From: Bacteroidetes bacterium ADurb.Bin145
GTDB lineage: Bacteria; Bacteroidota; Bacteroidia; Bacteroidales; VadinHA17
Reading direction: 5' to 3'
Length of the DNA stretch: 64,000 nt
NCBI GenBank assembly: GCA_002070505.1
Contig: MWDJ01000005.1
Coordinates: forward strand, 1-64,000
Shown: positions 26,032 through 35,891 of the stretch, in pieces
Layout of the letters: every line of letters starts with the position of its first letter
Numbering within the stretch: the stretch's first letter is position 1
Notes under the pieces: generated by a model
Told to the model about the DNA's origin: nothing
Databases searched by the model: none
Seen by the model: the letters and a program-made list of their open reading frames with translations, nothing else
Made by a program: the position numbers and the translations under genes

Positions 26032-27102
26032 ATGGAAAGGGAATTAAGACTGATGAAAGGCAACGAAGCTGTTGCAGAAGCAGCTATTCGGGCCGGAGCG
26101 GATGGCTATTTCGGATATCCGATTACTCCACAGAGCGAGATACTGGAATATCTTATGGGAGCTAATCCGATGGAGACAACCGGAATGGTCGTGCTTCAGG
26201 CTGAAAGTGAAGTAGCTGCCATCAATATGGTTTATGGCGGTGCCGGCTGCGGTAAAAAAGTCATGACCAGCTCCTCTTCGCCGGGAATAAGCCTTAAGCA
26301 GGAGGGTATAACTTATATAGCCGGATCCGAACTTCCGTGCCTTATTGTGAATGTAGTCAGGGGAGGCCCGGGCCTCGGAACTATCCAGCCAGCCCAGTCA
26401 GATTATTTTCAGGCTGTAAAGGGTGGTGGTCATGGTGATTATCACCTTATTGTTCTTGCTCCGGCTTCAGTCCAGGAAATGGCTGATTTTGTAGATCTTG
26501 GCTTTGAGCTGGCCTTCAAATACCGGAATCCGGTAATGATGCTTTCTGATGGTGCAATAGGACAGATGATGGAGAAAGTATGGCTCAGCCCCCAGAAAGA
26601 GAGATCTAAAACGGTTCCGGAATGGGCAACTACAGGCAAACCTCCGACCAGAGAAAGAAATATTATCACCTCGCTGGAACTAAACCCGGATAATCAGGAA
26701 AAATTCAATCAGAAACTTGTTGAAAAATATAACAGGATCAGGGAAAATGAAGTCAGATTTGAAGAATTTCAATGTTCAGATGCTGATTATCTGTTGGTTG
26801 CTTATGGAACCAGTGCAAGGATCTGCCAGAAATCAGTACAGCTGGCACGTGGAGAGGGACTAAAGGTAGGACTGCTCCGGCCAATAACTCTTTTCCCTTT
26901 TCCTTCTAAGCGGCTCAGCGAACTTGCAGAAAAGGTCAGCTTAATGATTTCTGTCGAGATGAGCGCCGGTCAGATGGTAGAGGATGTACTTCTTTCTGTT
27001 AACGGTAAGGTGCCGGTTTACCATTATGGGAGAATGGGAGGCATTGTTCCCACTCCTGATGAAGTGGTCGCATTTCTTAAATCAAAAATCATCGGAGGGT
27101 AG
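26032..27102 (+). CDS. 2-oxoacid:ferredoxin oxidoreductase, alpha subunit (VorB/KorA-like)
   Basis: Protein of 356 aa with the pyrimidine-binding domain of this family (GADGYFGYPITPQSEILEYL, SSSSPGISLKQEGITYIAG) and the C-terminal domain II (VAYGTSARICQKSVQLAR, GLLRPITLFPFPSKRL). The complex decarboxylates a 2-oxo acid with CoA and reduces ferredoxin. Sequence resembles 3-methyl-2-oxobutanoate (branched-chain) and 2-oxoglutarate types; I cannot decide between them, but the neighbouring aminotransferase and CoA-thioester enzymes favour amino-acid oxidation. Confidence 0.92.
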   Translation: MERELRLMKGNEAVAEAAIRAGADGYFGYPITPQSEILEYLMGANPMETTGMVVLQAESEVAAINMVYGGAGCGKKVMTSSSSPGISLKQEGITYIAGSELPCLIVNVVRGGPGLGTIQPAQSDYFQAVKGGGHGDYHLIVLAPASVQEMADFVDLGFELAFKYRNPVMMLSDGAIGQMMEKVWLSPQKERSKTVPEWATTGKPPTRERNIITSLELNPDNQEKFNQKLVEKYNRIRENEVRFEEFQCSDADYLLVAYGTSARICQKSVQLARGEGLKVGLLRPITLFPFPSKRLSELAEKVSLMISVEMSAGQMVEDVLLSVNGKVPVYHYGRMGGIVPTPDEVVAFLKSKIIGG

Positions 27103-27105
27103 ATT

Positions 27106-27903
27106 ATGGCAGAAGTAACTGGAATCAAAGAGATTATTAAACCTGAGAACCTGGTTTATAAACGGACAAGTGTAATGACTGATGAAACCCTTCATTATTG
27201 CCCGGGTTGCGGACATGGAACAGTGCATCGTATCCTGGCGGAAATAATAGATGAGGAAGGTTTACAGTCAGAGACAATAGGCATAACACCTGTGGGATGT
27301 TCTGTTTTCCTGTATCATTATCTTGATATCGACAGTCAGGAAGCAGCGCATGGCAGGGCGCCGGCCCTTGCGACAGCGATCAAAAGACTGATGCCGGAGA
27401 AATTCGTTTTCACCTACCAGGGTGATGGCGATCTGGCTGCAATTGGAACATCCGAGACAATCCATGCCTGTAACAGAGGAGAGAATTTCCTTATTATTTT
27501 CATCAATAACGGCATCTATGGGATGACAGGAGGTCAGATGGCCCCCACTACCTTACCGGGAATGAAATCCTCAACATCACCTTTCGGAAGAGATGTTAAG
27601 ACAATGGGTAATCCATTGAAAATGACCGATATAGTAGCAACACTCCCGGGAACATATTACGTTACCAGGCAAAGTGTTCATACTCCTGCCAATGTCAGGA
27701 AGACAAAGAAAGCAATCAGGAAAGCAGTTCAATATCAGAAACTAAATAAAGGGACATGCTTTGTTGAAGTTGTCTCCAACTGTCCTTCGAACTGGAAAAT
27801 GACACCCGTACAGGCAAACAAATGGATGGAGGAAAATATGTTTCCTTTCTATCCTCTCGGAGATCTTAAAGATCCGGAAAAACAAAGTACAGAACAGAAA
27901 TGA
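27106..27903 (+). CDS. 2-oxoacid:ferredoxin oxidoreductase, beta (TPP) subunit
   Basis: Protein of 265 aa. Thiamine diphosphate motifs are clear: YCPGCGHGTVHRIL near residue 30 and the GDG...NN block GDGDLAAIGTSETIHAC with IFINNGIYGMTGGQMAPTT. It starts 3 bases after the alpha-subunit stop codon. Together the two form the catalytic core. Confidence 0.93.
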   Translation: MAEVTGIKEIIKPENLVYKRTSVMTDETLHYCPGCGHGTVHRILAEIIDEEGLQSETIGITPVGCSVFLYHYLDIDSQEAAHGRAPALATAIKRLMPEKFVFTYQGDGDLAAIGTSETIHACNRGENFLIIFINNGIYGMTGGQMAPTTLPGMKSSTSPFGRDVKTMGNPLKMTDIVATLPGTYYVTRQSVHTPANVRKTKKAIRKAVQYQKLNKGTCFVEVVSNCPSNWKMTPVQANKWMEENMFPFYPLGDLKDPEKQSTEQK

Positions 27904-27916
27904 AAAACTCTGACAA

Positions 27917-28468
27917 ATGACTGAAGAAATAATCATTGCCGGATTCGGCGGACAGGGAGTGCTGTCAATGGGAAAGATAATGATACATTCTGCAGTAATG
28001 CAGGATCTGGAGGTAAGCTGGATGCCCTCTTACGGGCCGGAGATGAGGGGCGGAACTGCTAACGTTACTGTTATTGTCAGCACTGAAAGGATAAGTTCAC
28101 CTATATTACGACAGTTTGATACTGCAATCATTCTCAATCAGCAATCGCTTGATAAGTTTGAGGGTTCCGTAAAACAGGGAGGGACCCTGATATATGACAC
28201 CAATGGCATTACAAGACACCCTGAAAGAAAAGATATCTCTGTTTACAGTATTGACGCTGTTGAGGAAGCAGGTAAAATGAATAATCCAAAGATCTTTAAT
28301 ATGATCGTTCTCGGGGGTTATCTCAAAATCAAACCTATAATAAAGACTGAGAACGTAGTTAAGGGATTGCAGGAGTCGCTGCCCGAAAGATATCACCATC
28401 TCATACCACTTAACCAGCAGGCTATAGAGAGAGGGATGGAGATCATAAGGAAGGTCTCAGAGTCTTAG
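27917..28468 (+). CDS. 2-oxoacid:ferredoxin oxidoreductase, gamma subunit
   Basis: Protein of 183 aa beginning IIIAGFGGQGVLSMGKIM, the signature of the gamma domain that binds CoA, with YGPEMRGGTANVTV. Last gene of the oxidoreductase operon. Its 3' end runs into an 8-bp tandem repeat that also contains the stop codon of the convergent nadD gene. Confidence 0.93.
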   Translation: MTEEIIIAGFGGQGVLSMGKIMIHSAVMQDLEVSWMPSYGPEMRGGTANVTVIVSTERISSPILRQFDTAIILNQQSLDKFEGSVKQGGTLIYDTNGITRHPERKDISVYSIDAVEEAGKMNNPKIFNMIVLGGYLKIKPIIKTENVVKGLQESLPERYHHLIPLNQQAIERGMEIIRKVSES

Positions 28469-28491
28469 AGTCTTAGAGTCTCAGAGTCTTA
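28455..28491. repeat. 8-bp tandem repeat across two convergent 3' ends
   Basis: Four and a half copies of TCTYAGAG run from the last codons of the gamma-subunit gene into the stop codon of nadD. Each unit is nearly palindromic. It provides stop codons in both directions and may be the junction where the two genes meet. Confidence 0.75.
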
Positions 28492-29085
28492 TTTCTCATA
28501 GAAATGTTTCTCGGAAATGTACTTCCATACGGGGGGAGACAAAAAATAGGACATGTTTTTCCCTTTTCTAATTCCATTCCTGATGAATGTACCTGAGATA
28601 TCCATCAGCGGTGCCTTAACAAAACGTATATCAGCAGCAGCAAGGATTTTATCAAGCAGGGCAGATTCCGGCTTTGATGTGTAAGGCCTGGGATAAACAA
28701 TTAATGGATATCTTTTAACGAGTTCCTCTCCGTTTTTCCATCTGTGGAGAGTGTACAGATTATCTTCTCCCATTATCGGGATGAATTCGTGTGAAGGATA
28801 TTTCTCATGCAGATATGCAAGAGTATCAATGGTATATGAAGGAACAGGCAGTCTGAATTCAATATCAGATGCCCTCAGCCTGTAGTCATCCCCGATTGCA
28901 AGTTCCGTCATCAGGAGCCTTTCATAATCAGGTAACAGGGTGTTTTTCTTTTTAAGGGGATTATGGGGGCTGACGACAAACCAGAGTTCTTTGAGTTCGG
29001 TAAATTCAATCATATAACCGGCAACAGCCATATGACCGATATGGATTGGATTGAATGAGCCAAAGAAAAGTCCGACTTTTGCCAT
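28489..29085 (-). CDS. nadD: Nicotinate-nucleotide adenylyltransferase
   Basis: Protein of 198 aa with the nucleotidyltransferase motif GLFFGSFNPIHIGHMAVAGY at the N-terminus and ISGTFIRNGI (the ISxTxxR motif) near the C-terminus. It makes nicotinate adenine dinucleotide in NAD synthesis. Last gene of the leftward run yicC-gmk-nadD, 7 bases after gmk, with an order often seen in Bacteroidota. Confidence 0.95.
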   Translation of the reverse strand: MAKVGLFFGSFNPIHIGHMAVAGYMIEFTELKELWFVVSPHNPLKKKNTLLPDYERLLMTELAIGDDYRLRASDIEFRLPVPSYTIDTLAYLHEKYPSHEFIPIMGEDNLYTLHRWKNGEELVKRYPLIVYPRPYTSKPESALLDKILAAADIRFVKAPLMDISGTFIRNGIRKGKNMSYFLSPPVWKYISEKHFYEK

Positions 29086-29092
29086 GACTGAT

Positions 29093-29677
29093 TTAAACAG
29101 GTCTATTTATTTTCTTATCAAGGAAACCTTTGACCAGGTCATAAACCTCCTTTTCTGCCACCTCAAGATTATCATTGATAACAATATTGTCAAACTCATC
29201 TGCAAGCTTTATCTCCTGGGCTGCCTTGGATACTCTGGTCCTTATCAATGAAGGATCGTCCGTTCCTCGTCTGAGAAGCCGCTTTTCAAGTTCCCTGACT
29301 GAAGGAGGCATTATGAATATTGAGATAGCGTTATGACCAAATATCTTTTTGAGATTTATGCCGCCTTTTACATCGACATCAAAAAGTACATGATTCCCTT
29401 TGGCCCATATCCTATCAATTTCACTCTTTAATGTACCATAATATTGGTTTTTATATACTTCTTCCCATTCCACAAAATCACCCTTCGCTATCTTTTTCTT
29501 AAATTCAGCAACACTAAGGAAATAATACTCAACACCGTTTTTTTCATTTACTCTTGGCTTCCTTGTTGTAGCAGATACGGAAAACTCAAGTTTAACACCT
29601 TTTTCAAGAAGGTGCCTGATCATTGTCGATTTGCCTGCTCCCGACGGAGCTGAGATTATAACCATCTTGCCGTTCAT
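29093..29677 (-). CDS. gmk: Guanylate kinase
   Basis: Protein of 194 aa with P-loop SAPSGAGKSTMIRHLL and GMP-binding residues in SVSATTRKPRVNEKNGVEYYF. It phosphorylates GMP to GDP. Complete and of normal length. Sits between yicC and nadD in a compact leftward run. Confidence 0.96.
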   Translation of the reverse strand: MNGKMVIISAPSGAGKSTMIRHLLEKGVKLEFSVSATTRKPRVNEKNGVEYYFLSVAEFKKKIAKGDFVEWEEVYKNQYYGTLKSEIDRIWAKGNHVLFDVDVKGGINLKKIFGHNAISIFIMPPSVRELEKRLLRRGTDDPSLIRTRVSKAAQEIKLADEFDNIVINDNLEVAEKEVYDLVKGFLDKKINRPV

Positions 29678-29689
29678 GACCCTATGGAT

Positions 29690-30565
29690 TTACAATACAT
29701 TCAGGGATAATTCCTTGATCTTTTCCAGTTCATCCTTCATCATTACGACAAGTTTCTGAATGGCTGCGTCATTGGCTTTAGAACCTATCGTGTTTATTTC
29801 ACGGCCTATCTCCTGGGTTATAAATCCCAGTATTTTTCCGTTAGGTGGAGGAGAGGCTATTTTTTCCTTAAGATACTCGCAGTGTTTTTTAAGTCTTACT
29901 TTCTCCTCGTTGATGTCGAGTTTCTCAAGATAATATATGAGTTCCTGTTCGTACCTGTTCTTATCGATGTTTTCATTTCCGACATATTCCTCAAGCAGCT
30001 TATTCAGTTTTTCGCGTATTGCCGGGATCCTGCCTGATTCGGATTTTTCAATATCTGTAAGCAGGTCCAGGATCCTGTTGAGAGATCTGATAATTTCAGT
30101 TTCAAGTGACTTACCCTCTTCGATCCTGAATTGATCAAGTTCCCTGGCTGATTCAGCTATTTTTTCCTTAACCAGGAGCCATTCATCTTCAGGTAATTCA
30201 GCTTTCTCTGTCTTTAAAGCATCAGGAAGTCTTATTATTGCAGATAAAAGTTGTTCATCGGAACTGACCCCAAGTTCGTCAGCAATCTCTTTTAACTGAT
30301 TATAATAGTTTTTTACGATATTCCTGTTTATGGTCGGGATTATCTCACTGTCGAGTACATCAAAGCTTATCGTAAGATCAATTTTCCCCCTGTCGAGATG
30401 CTGACTTATGATACTTCTGACTTCAGATTCCTTCTCCTTATAAAGCCATGGTAACCGCGTATTTATATCCAGGGATTTGGAGTTAAGTGATTTTAACTCT
30501 ACTGTGATCTTTTTGCCGGGTACTTCAGCTATGGATTTACCATAACCAGTCATGGATTTTATCAT
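29690..30565 (-). CDS. YicC/YloC-family endoribonuclease
   Basis: Protein of 291 aa starting MIKSMTGYGKS, the signature N-terminus of this family, and ending with the conserved EIGREINTIGSKANDAAIQ block. E. coli YicC is an endoribonuclease that acts on RNA in post-transcriptional control; the same activity is inferred here. It lies 12 bases upstream of gmk, an association that is widespread in bacteria. Confidence 0.93.
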   Translation of the reverse strand: MIKSMTGYGKSIAEVPGKKITVELKSLNSKSLDINTRLPWLYKEKESEVRSIISQHLDRGKIDLTISFDVLDSEIIPTINRNIVKNYYNQLKEIADELGVSSDEQLLSAIIRLPDALKTEKAELPEDEWLLVKEKIAESARELDQFRIEEGKSLETEIIRSLNRILDLLTDIEKSESGRIPAIREKLNKLLEEYVGNENIDKNRYEQELIYYLEKLDINEEKVRLKKHCEYLKEKIASPPPNGKILGFITQEIGREINTIGSKANDAAIQKLVVMMKDELEKIKELSLNVL

Positions 30566-30592
30566 ATAATTAAAGCTGAATAAAATTGAAAG

Positions 30593-31939
30593 TTACAAAT
30601 TATCGTAATATTTAACAACCGCCTTAGTTTTCCAGCGGCCAGTTCTGTAATAAAAGAATGATAGCATCAGACCGATGAGCCATCCTGCAGGAATAGCCCA
30701 CCAGATTCCTGAGGCGCCAATCCTTCCTGATAATATATAGGCCAGCGGTATCCTTATTATCCAGAGGGATATCAATGAAAATATCATCGGGAAAAAGGTA
30801 TCTCCCGCACCTCTCATAATGCCGCTGAAAATGAACATAAGGGTGAACATGAAGTAGAATGTGCTTACAATTGTCAGGTACTGGTCTCCGATCCTTATAA
30901 CTTCAAGATCTTTTGTGAACATCCTCATCAGGAGGTTCCCCCAAAGAACGATAAATACAGTTGTAACAATTGTTACACTTCCGGCCATTTTCAAGGTTGA
31001 GATGAGCCCTGTTCTGATCCTCTCAGTTTTTTTTGCCCCTATATTCTGACCCACAAAAGTTGACAGGGCCTGGGAGAATGACATTGCCGGGATGGTGGCC
31101 AGCATATCAATACGGTTGGCAACCGAAAAACCGGCAAGTACATTAGTCCCGAATTTATTAACTATACTCACAAGAGCCAGGTTGCCTATTTAAATGAGCG
31201 TTTGTTGTATACCTGTCGGTAAGCCTATTCGAATACTCTGTGCAAATATCTCTTTATCGAAACGGAGCCCCCTGACAGATATTCTTATCAGTTTATGGGT
31301 TTTATTCAGCCAGTAAATAGCCAGGCCGAATGCAATCCCGTTCGCTACAAGGGTGGCATATGCTGCACCTGCAATTCCCCAGCGGAAAACAGCTACAAAA
31401 AGCAGATCCAGGATAATGTTAACGACAGTAGCTATAATCAGGAAATACAGAGGCGTCTTTGAATCGCCCAAACCTCTTAAAACTGCACTTGTACCGTTGA
31501 ATCCGAAAAAAATGATTATTCCTGAGAAATAGATCCTCAGATATTGTGTGGCCTGAGGCATTATTTCTACAGGTGTACCCAGCAGCTTTAGCAGCGGCTC
31601 AGTTGATAATAAGCCGGCAGCGATTGCCAGTAATCCCCCAATTGTACTGGCAATGTACATAGTATCTATTGCACTTATTACACGATCGTAATTTCTTGCA
31701 CCGAAATACTGCGAAATGATCACTGTAATTCCCATTACCAGACCCATAATGAGAGATACGAGCATAAAAACGATAGGGAAGGAAGCCCCTATGGCTGCCA
31801 GAGCCTCTTTACCAACAAAATTGCCGACTACTACACTATCAACTACACTGAATAATTGCTGGAAGACATTCCCAAGGAGCATTGGAGCGGCAAATTTGAA
31901 AATAAGCTTACCTTCATTTCCGTTTGTGAGATCCTGCAT
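30593..31939 (-). pseudogene. MATE-family efflux transporter interrupted by one in-frame stop
   Basis: Two neighbouring reading frames are the halves of one MATE multidrug/sodium antiporter. The front half (from the Met codon at 31939, MQDLTNGNEGKLIF; a longer start at 31987 is possible) ends ...GIQQTLI, then a TAA stop at 31190-31192, and the same frame resumes IGNLALVSIVNKFG to the end at 30593. There is no frameshift: removing the one stop gives a continuous protein of about 448 aa with the expected 12 membrane helices. A single base change such as TCA to TAA would explain it. It is either a recent nonsense mutation, a sequencing error, or a readthrough site. Confidence 0.85.
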
Positions 31940-32129
31940 TTTGACAATTTTGCGCTGCAAAGGAAATGATTTCCGCAATATGTTCAAAAATATTATTTCA
32001 ACCTGTCAGTCATCATTGTTCCTATAATAAATAATTGGACATATTTGCCAATTGGATAGTTGTAGTGTAAAATAAAATGTATTTTGCCAGAAATTCAACC
32101 TCATCTTTTCATATAAAAAGAAAAAACAG

Positions 32130-33803
32130 ATGAAATTACAGAACTTAATTTTTATTGTATTATTTTCTCTAATAAGGACTTCTGCTTTTTGCCAGGATAC
32201 GACAGTGGTTGATCTTATCCGGACTAAACCCGATTCAATTATAAGAATATTATCGGATTTTGGCGACCAGATCAGAAAAAATGAAATTCGGATGACGGCT
32301 TCAGAAGCTATGCAATTCCTTCAGAAAAAACTACAGCCGCAGATTTGGAAGAACACACACGATCTTCTTCGTGAATCAATCGAAAGGCTTATCAATGAAG
32401 CCTCCTCAGTACCTTTCGATTCGGTTGAATCATATCTCAGGTCCTATCCGTACGATTCACTCAATTTTAAATCGCGGCAGCAAATAAGGAAGCTATCTGC
32501 CGACAGCAGCCTGACACAGTCTGACTCTCTTAAAATGATTGCTGATACAACCGGCAAACCCCTTAACCTACTACCAGCAAATCCGGATTGGTTCCCATTT
32601 ATATCCTATGAGAATGAATATCAGGGCGATTCCACAAGAGCTGCCGTTATTTCACTGCTTGAATACCTTGGAGACAGGGATTCCAGCATAGTTAATTTTA
32701 CCGGTCTTGGCGACAAAGTCATTCCTGTATGGCTAAACTCCAGATCCGGTAAAATGCACAGATACTGGCTTAAAAGTGACATGAACGATTCGGTAACAGT
32801 GTGGATAGGGGCTCATTCAAAAGACACTATCGGACTTTATCTTGAACATGGAGTGAGGTTTGCCCGCCCTGTCGGCCAGGAATTTCACTCAGATGTGAAG
32901 ATCGAGATGGAACAGATTGACAGAACGACATTGCTTAAGGCCAGGCGTATTATCGTCAAACCTGAATTATGGAAATACAGGACTGAAGCATCTTTTGCAC
33001 TTAACCAGGCTTCACTTACAAACTGGGTCAAGGGAGGGGAGAGCAGTATATCTACAACACTTGACATAACAGGATACGCCGATTATAATAATAAACCTTA
33101 TAAGATCACTTCAAGCAACTTTGCAAGGCTCAAATACGGACTGATAGCAACATCAGCAAATGGACTCAGAACCAACCTTGACCTTCTCGAGACAAATTCA
33201 AAGGTCAACCATAAGGCTTTCGGGAAGTTTGACTTCAGTGCAGTGATGTTATTTAAAACCCAGCTGACAAGAGGTTATAAATATACAGACTCTTCAAAGA
33301 TAATTGTTTCAAAATTTCTGAACCCGGGAATTCTTACCCTCGGATTCGGGCTTGATTACAAACCAAACAAAAAGACATCTATCAATTTCTCACCTCTCTC
33401 ATATAAAGCGACATTTGTTCCTGATACCGGCAGAATTGACCAGACCATTTACGGGATCACAGCCGACAGAAGATCCAAGCATGAACCTGGAATGAGTTTT
33501 CTTATCAGTAATGAGTACAAGCCTTTTAAAAATGTGACAATGACAAACCGTCTTCAGCTCTTTACCAATTATACCCATAACCCGCAGAATATAGATGTTG
33601 ACTGGGAGATGATCCTCACGGCCAGCCTTAACTGGTTCACCGATGTAAGGGTTAACACTCACCTGATATTTGATGATGATACCAAAACTGTTGAATATGA
33701 TAAAGAAAATAAACCTGTTCCCGGCAGTGACGGAAAACCCAAGAAAACTGCAAGGATTCAGTTCAAGGAGCTATTGGGATTCTCCTTTATTTTCAGATTT
33801 TAA
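32130..33803 (+). CDS. DUF3078-domain outer-membrane-type protein
   Basis: Protein of 557 aa with an N-terminal signal peptide (LIFIVLFSLIRTSAFCQ). The central to C-terminal region matches the DUF3078 family of Bacteroidota (SLTNWVKGGESSISTTLDI, YKITSSNFARLKYGL), with alternating beta-strands and a terminal phenylalanine (FSFIFRF) typical of an outer-membrane barrel. The first 250 residues are a separate region unique to this protein as far as I can tell. Function unknown. Monocistronic, facing the GNAT-like gene tail to tail. Confidence 0.85.
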   Translation: MKLQNLIFIVLFSLIRTSAFCQDTTVVDLIRTKPDSIIRILSDFGDQIRKNEIRMTASEAMQFLQKKLQPQIWKNTHDLLRESIERLINEASSVPFDSVESYLRSYPYDSLNFKSRQQIRKLSADSSLTQSDSLKMIADTTGKPLNLLPANPDWFPFISYENEYQGDSTRAAVISLLEYLGDRDSSIVNFTGLGDKVIPVWLNSRSGKMHRYWLKSDMNDSVTVWIGAHSKDTIGLYLEHGVRFARPVGQEFHSDVKIEMEQIDRTTLLKARRIIVKPELWKYRTEASFALNQASLTNWVKGGESSISTTLDITGYADYNNKPYKITSSNFARLKYGLIATSANGLRTNLDLLETNSKVNHKAFGKFDFSAVMLFKTQLTRGYKYTDSSKIIVSKFLNPGILTLGFGLDYKPNKKTSINFSPLSYKATFVPDTGRIDQTIYGITADRRSKHEPGMSFLISNEYKPFKNVTMTNRLQLFTNYTHNPQNIDVDWEMILTASLNWFTDVRVNTHLIFDDDTKTVEYDKENKPVPGSDGKPKKTARIQFKELLGFSFIFRF

Positions 33804-33814
33804 TAAGGGGAATT

Positions 33815-34963
33815 CTACAGGGTTTTCTGATATATTCTGAATATCTTGACAACCTTGCCACCTACTCTTTCGTACTCACCTCTCATTCTTTTATTGTCTT
33901 CAAGTACGAGATGGCTGTCCAGAGATTCCATCTTTTGATTTATGGCCGATTCAAGGATCTTTACCCCCATAAGAACATCTATACCTTTTCCCCGGTATTC
34001 CTTCTTGACTCCGCCGAGCATCATAAGCAGCTTCTTTGACTGCTTTGATTCCTTCAGAACTTTGAGGATCCCAAATGGAAGCAGTCTGCCCCTGCATGCT
34101 TTTATGCCCGGGCTTACATCAGGCATTCCTATTGCGAAACCGATAAGACCCTCTTCGTTCCTGACCATCTTGATGAATTTGGGGTCCAGAATTGGAAGAT
34201 ACCTGTTGGCAAATTCCTGTTTCTCACTATCAGTAAGGGGGACGAAACCATAAATCTCCTTGAATGTTTCATTCATAAGTTCAAGTGCAGGAACAATATA
34301 TGGCTTAAGTTCTTTCTTTTTTTCAAATTCAATAATCTTATAACCTTCTGTCTTTTCGACTCTGCTCAGAACTTTAAGATAAACCTCAGGTAATTTTTCA
34401 GGCATCTTTGCCAGGTAATTCACCAGATCTATTTTCTTGGTATATCCCTCTTCCTCAATCATCTTCGGCATGTATGGCAAATTCGTTGCAGCTGTTATGA
34501 ACTGGGGATATTCAAAACCCTCTATCTGGAATCCCTGCGGATCCTTATCAGAGAACCCCAGGGGGCCTACAAGCATATCCATCCCGTTAAGCTTTGCCCA
34601 TTCCTCTACTTTTGAAATAAGGGCATGAAATACTTCCTTGTCGTCATAACACTCCATGAAGCAAAAGCGTCCATGATTCTCGTTATTGATAGTATTATAC
34701 CTTCTGTTAATGATTCCCATGATTCTACCCACCGGTTTATTGTTTTTCCAGGCAAGAAGAAGAATTGCATCAGCGTATTTGTATGATTTATTCTTTTCCT
34801 TGTCAAACAGCAGCCTCTCGTCCATATAGATAGGAGGAAGCCAGTTAGGATCATTCTTATGTACTTTTTCAGGCAGGTAAATGAATTCCCGAAGCTCTTT
34901 TGGGGTAAGTACTTCTTTAATAGTTATATCAGCCATAGGAGTTGAGGTAATTTTATAAGGCAA
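33815..34963 (-). CDS. GNAT-like protein of the YghO type
   Basis: Protein of 382 aa. The N-terminal part (VHKNDPNWLPPIYMDERLL, KPVGRIMGIINRRYN) and the C-terminal part (LGGVKKEYRGKGIDVLMGV, an acetyl-CoA-binding style loop) both look like GNAT acyltransferase folds, as in the YghO family common in Bacteroidota. No catalytic role is established for this family. A second in-frame Met ten codons in (MADITIKEV) could be the true start. It stands alone between the DUF3078 gene and the prenyltransferase. Confidence 0.7.
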   Translation of the reverse strand: MPYKITSTPMADITIKEVLTPKELREFIYLPEKVHKNDPNWLPPIYMDERLLFDKEKNKSYKYADAILLLAWKNNKPVGRIMGIINRRYNTINNENHGRFCFMECYDDKEVFHALISKVEEWAKLNGMDMLVGPLGFSDKDPQGFQIEGFEYPQFITAATNLPYMPKMIEEEGYTKKIDLVNYLAKMPEKLPEVYLKVLSRVEKTEGYKIIEFEKKKELKPYIVPALELMNETFKEIYGFVPLTDSEKQEFANRYLPILDPKFIKMVRNEEGLIGFAIGMPDVSPGIKACRGRLLPFGILKVLKESKQSKKLLMMLGGVKKEYRGKGIDVLMGVKILESAINQKMESLDSHLVLEDNKRMRGEYERVGGKVVKIFRIYQKTL

Positions 34964-35012
34964 GTAACAAAAAAAACATTAACGATAATCAATAAACAAA
35001 GAATATTTGAAG

Positions 35013-35891
35013 TCAATGGTTTTTTATAAAAAGATCAGCGATCACGAAAGCTGCAAATAGAATACTTGCAATCCCATTTGTTGTTCCAAAGGCCACATTG
35101 ACCCTGCTCAGATCATCCGGTTTCACGATAAGGTGCTGATAAATAAGGAGTAATATAAAAACCAATGCTCCAGTCCAGAAGAAAATACCGCCATTATCAA
35201 TATATCCGGCATAGATTATCAGAATTGCTGTGATGAAATGAATTAAAGCCGCGATGGCGAGAGCTCTTTTTCTCCCTGTCACTGAGGGTATAGAATATAT
35301 TCTGTTATTCTTGTCAAATTCATCATCCTGAAGAGCATAGATAATGTCAAAACCGCTTACCCAGGTAAGCACTATTAATGAATAAATTATAGGTAGCAGT
35401 GCAAAAGAGCCAGTTACAGAGATATATGCGCCAACAGGTGCAAGGCTCAGACCAAGCCCAAGTATAAAATGGCATAATGCTGTTATCTTTTTTGAAAGGC
35501 TGTAACCGAGTATTATTATAAGAGCGACTGGTGAAAGAAGAAGTGTAAGACGGTTTATTAATCCTGCAGCAATTATGAATAAAACTGAATTGACAAGAAC
35601 AAAAACTGCAGCTGATCTCGTACTTATCCTGCCTGATGGGATTTCCCTGTTTTTTGTTCTCGGATTAAGAGCATCATATTTTTTATCAGCGAGTCTGTTG
35701 AACCCCATTGCTGCGTTACGGGCAAATATCATGCAAAGGATAACAAGAAGAAAAAGCCTGAGGCTGAAGCTGTATTCTTCACGGGATATTGCCAGAAAAA
35801 ATCCAATAAGGGCAAATGGCATTGCAAACACAGTATGGCCGAACCGTACAAGGGAAAGATAATCTAGAACTGATCTGAAGAAAGAGCTCAT
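35013..35891 (-). CDS. UbiA-family aromatic prenyltransferase
   Basis: Integral membrane protein of 292 aa with about eight helices and both aspartate-rich motifs: NRLADKKYDALNPRTKNR and YALQDDEFDKNNRIYSIP. It attaches a polyprenyl chain to an aromatic acid, in UbiA's case 4-hydroxybenzoate. In an anaerobic Bacteroidota a role in menaquinone synthesis (MqnP-like, futalosine route) is more likely than ubiquinone. Its start overlaps the end of the macro-domain gene by 4 bases, so the two are probably translationally coupled. Confidence 0.9.
   Translation of the reverse strand: MSSFFRSVLDYLSLVRFGHTVFAMPFALIGFFLAISREEYSFSLRLFLLVILCMIFARNAAMGFNRLADKKYDALNPRTKNREIPSGRISTRSAAVFVLVNSVLFIIAAGLINRLTLLLSPVALIIILGYSLSKKITALCHFILGLGLSLAPVGAYISVTGSFALLPIIYSLIVLTWVSGFDIIYALQDDEFDKNNRIYSIPSVTGRKRALAIAALIHFITAILIIYAGYIDNGGIFFWTGALVFILLLIYQHLIVKPDDLSRVNVAFGTTNGIASILFAAFVIADLFIKNH

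Noticed and set aside
30593..31987. Two separate transporter genes, or a frameshifted one
   Set aside because: The two pieces are the N- and C-terminal parts of one MATE protein in the same frame, separated only by one stop codon.
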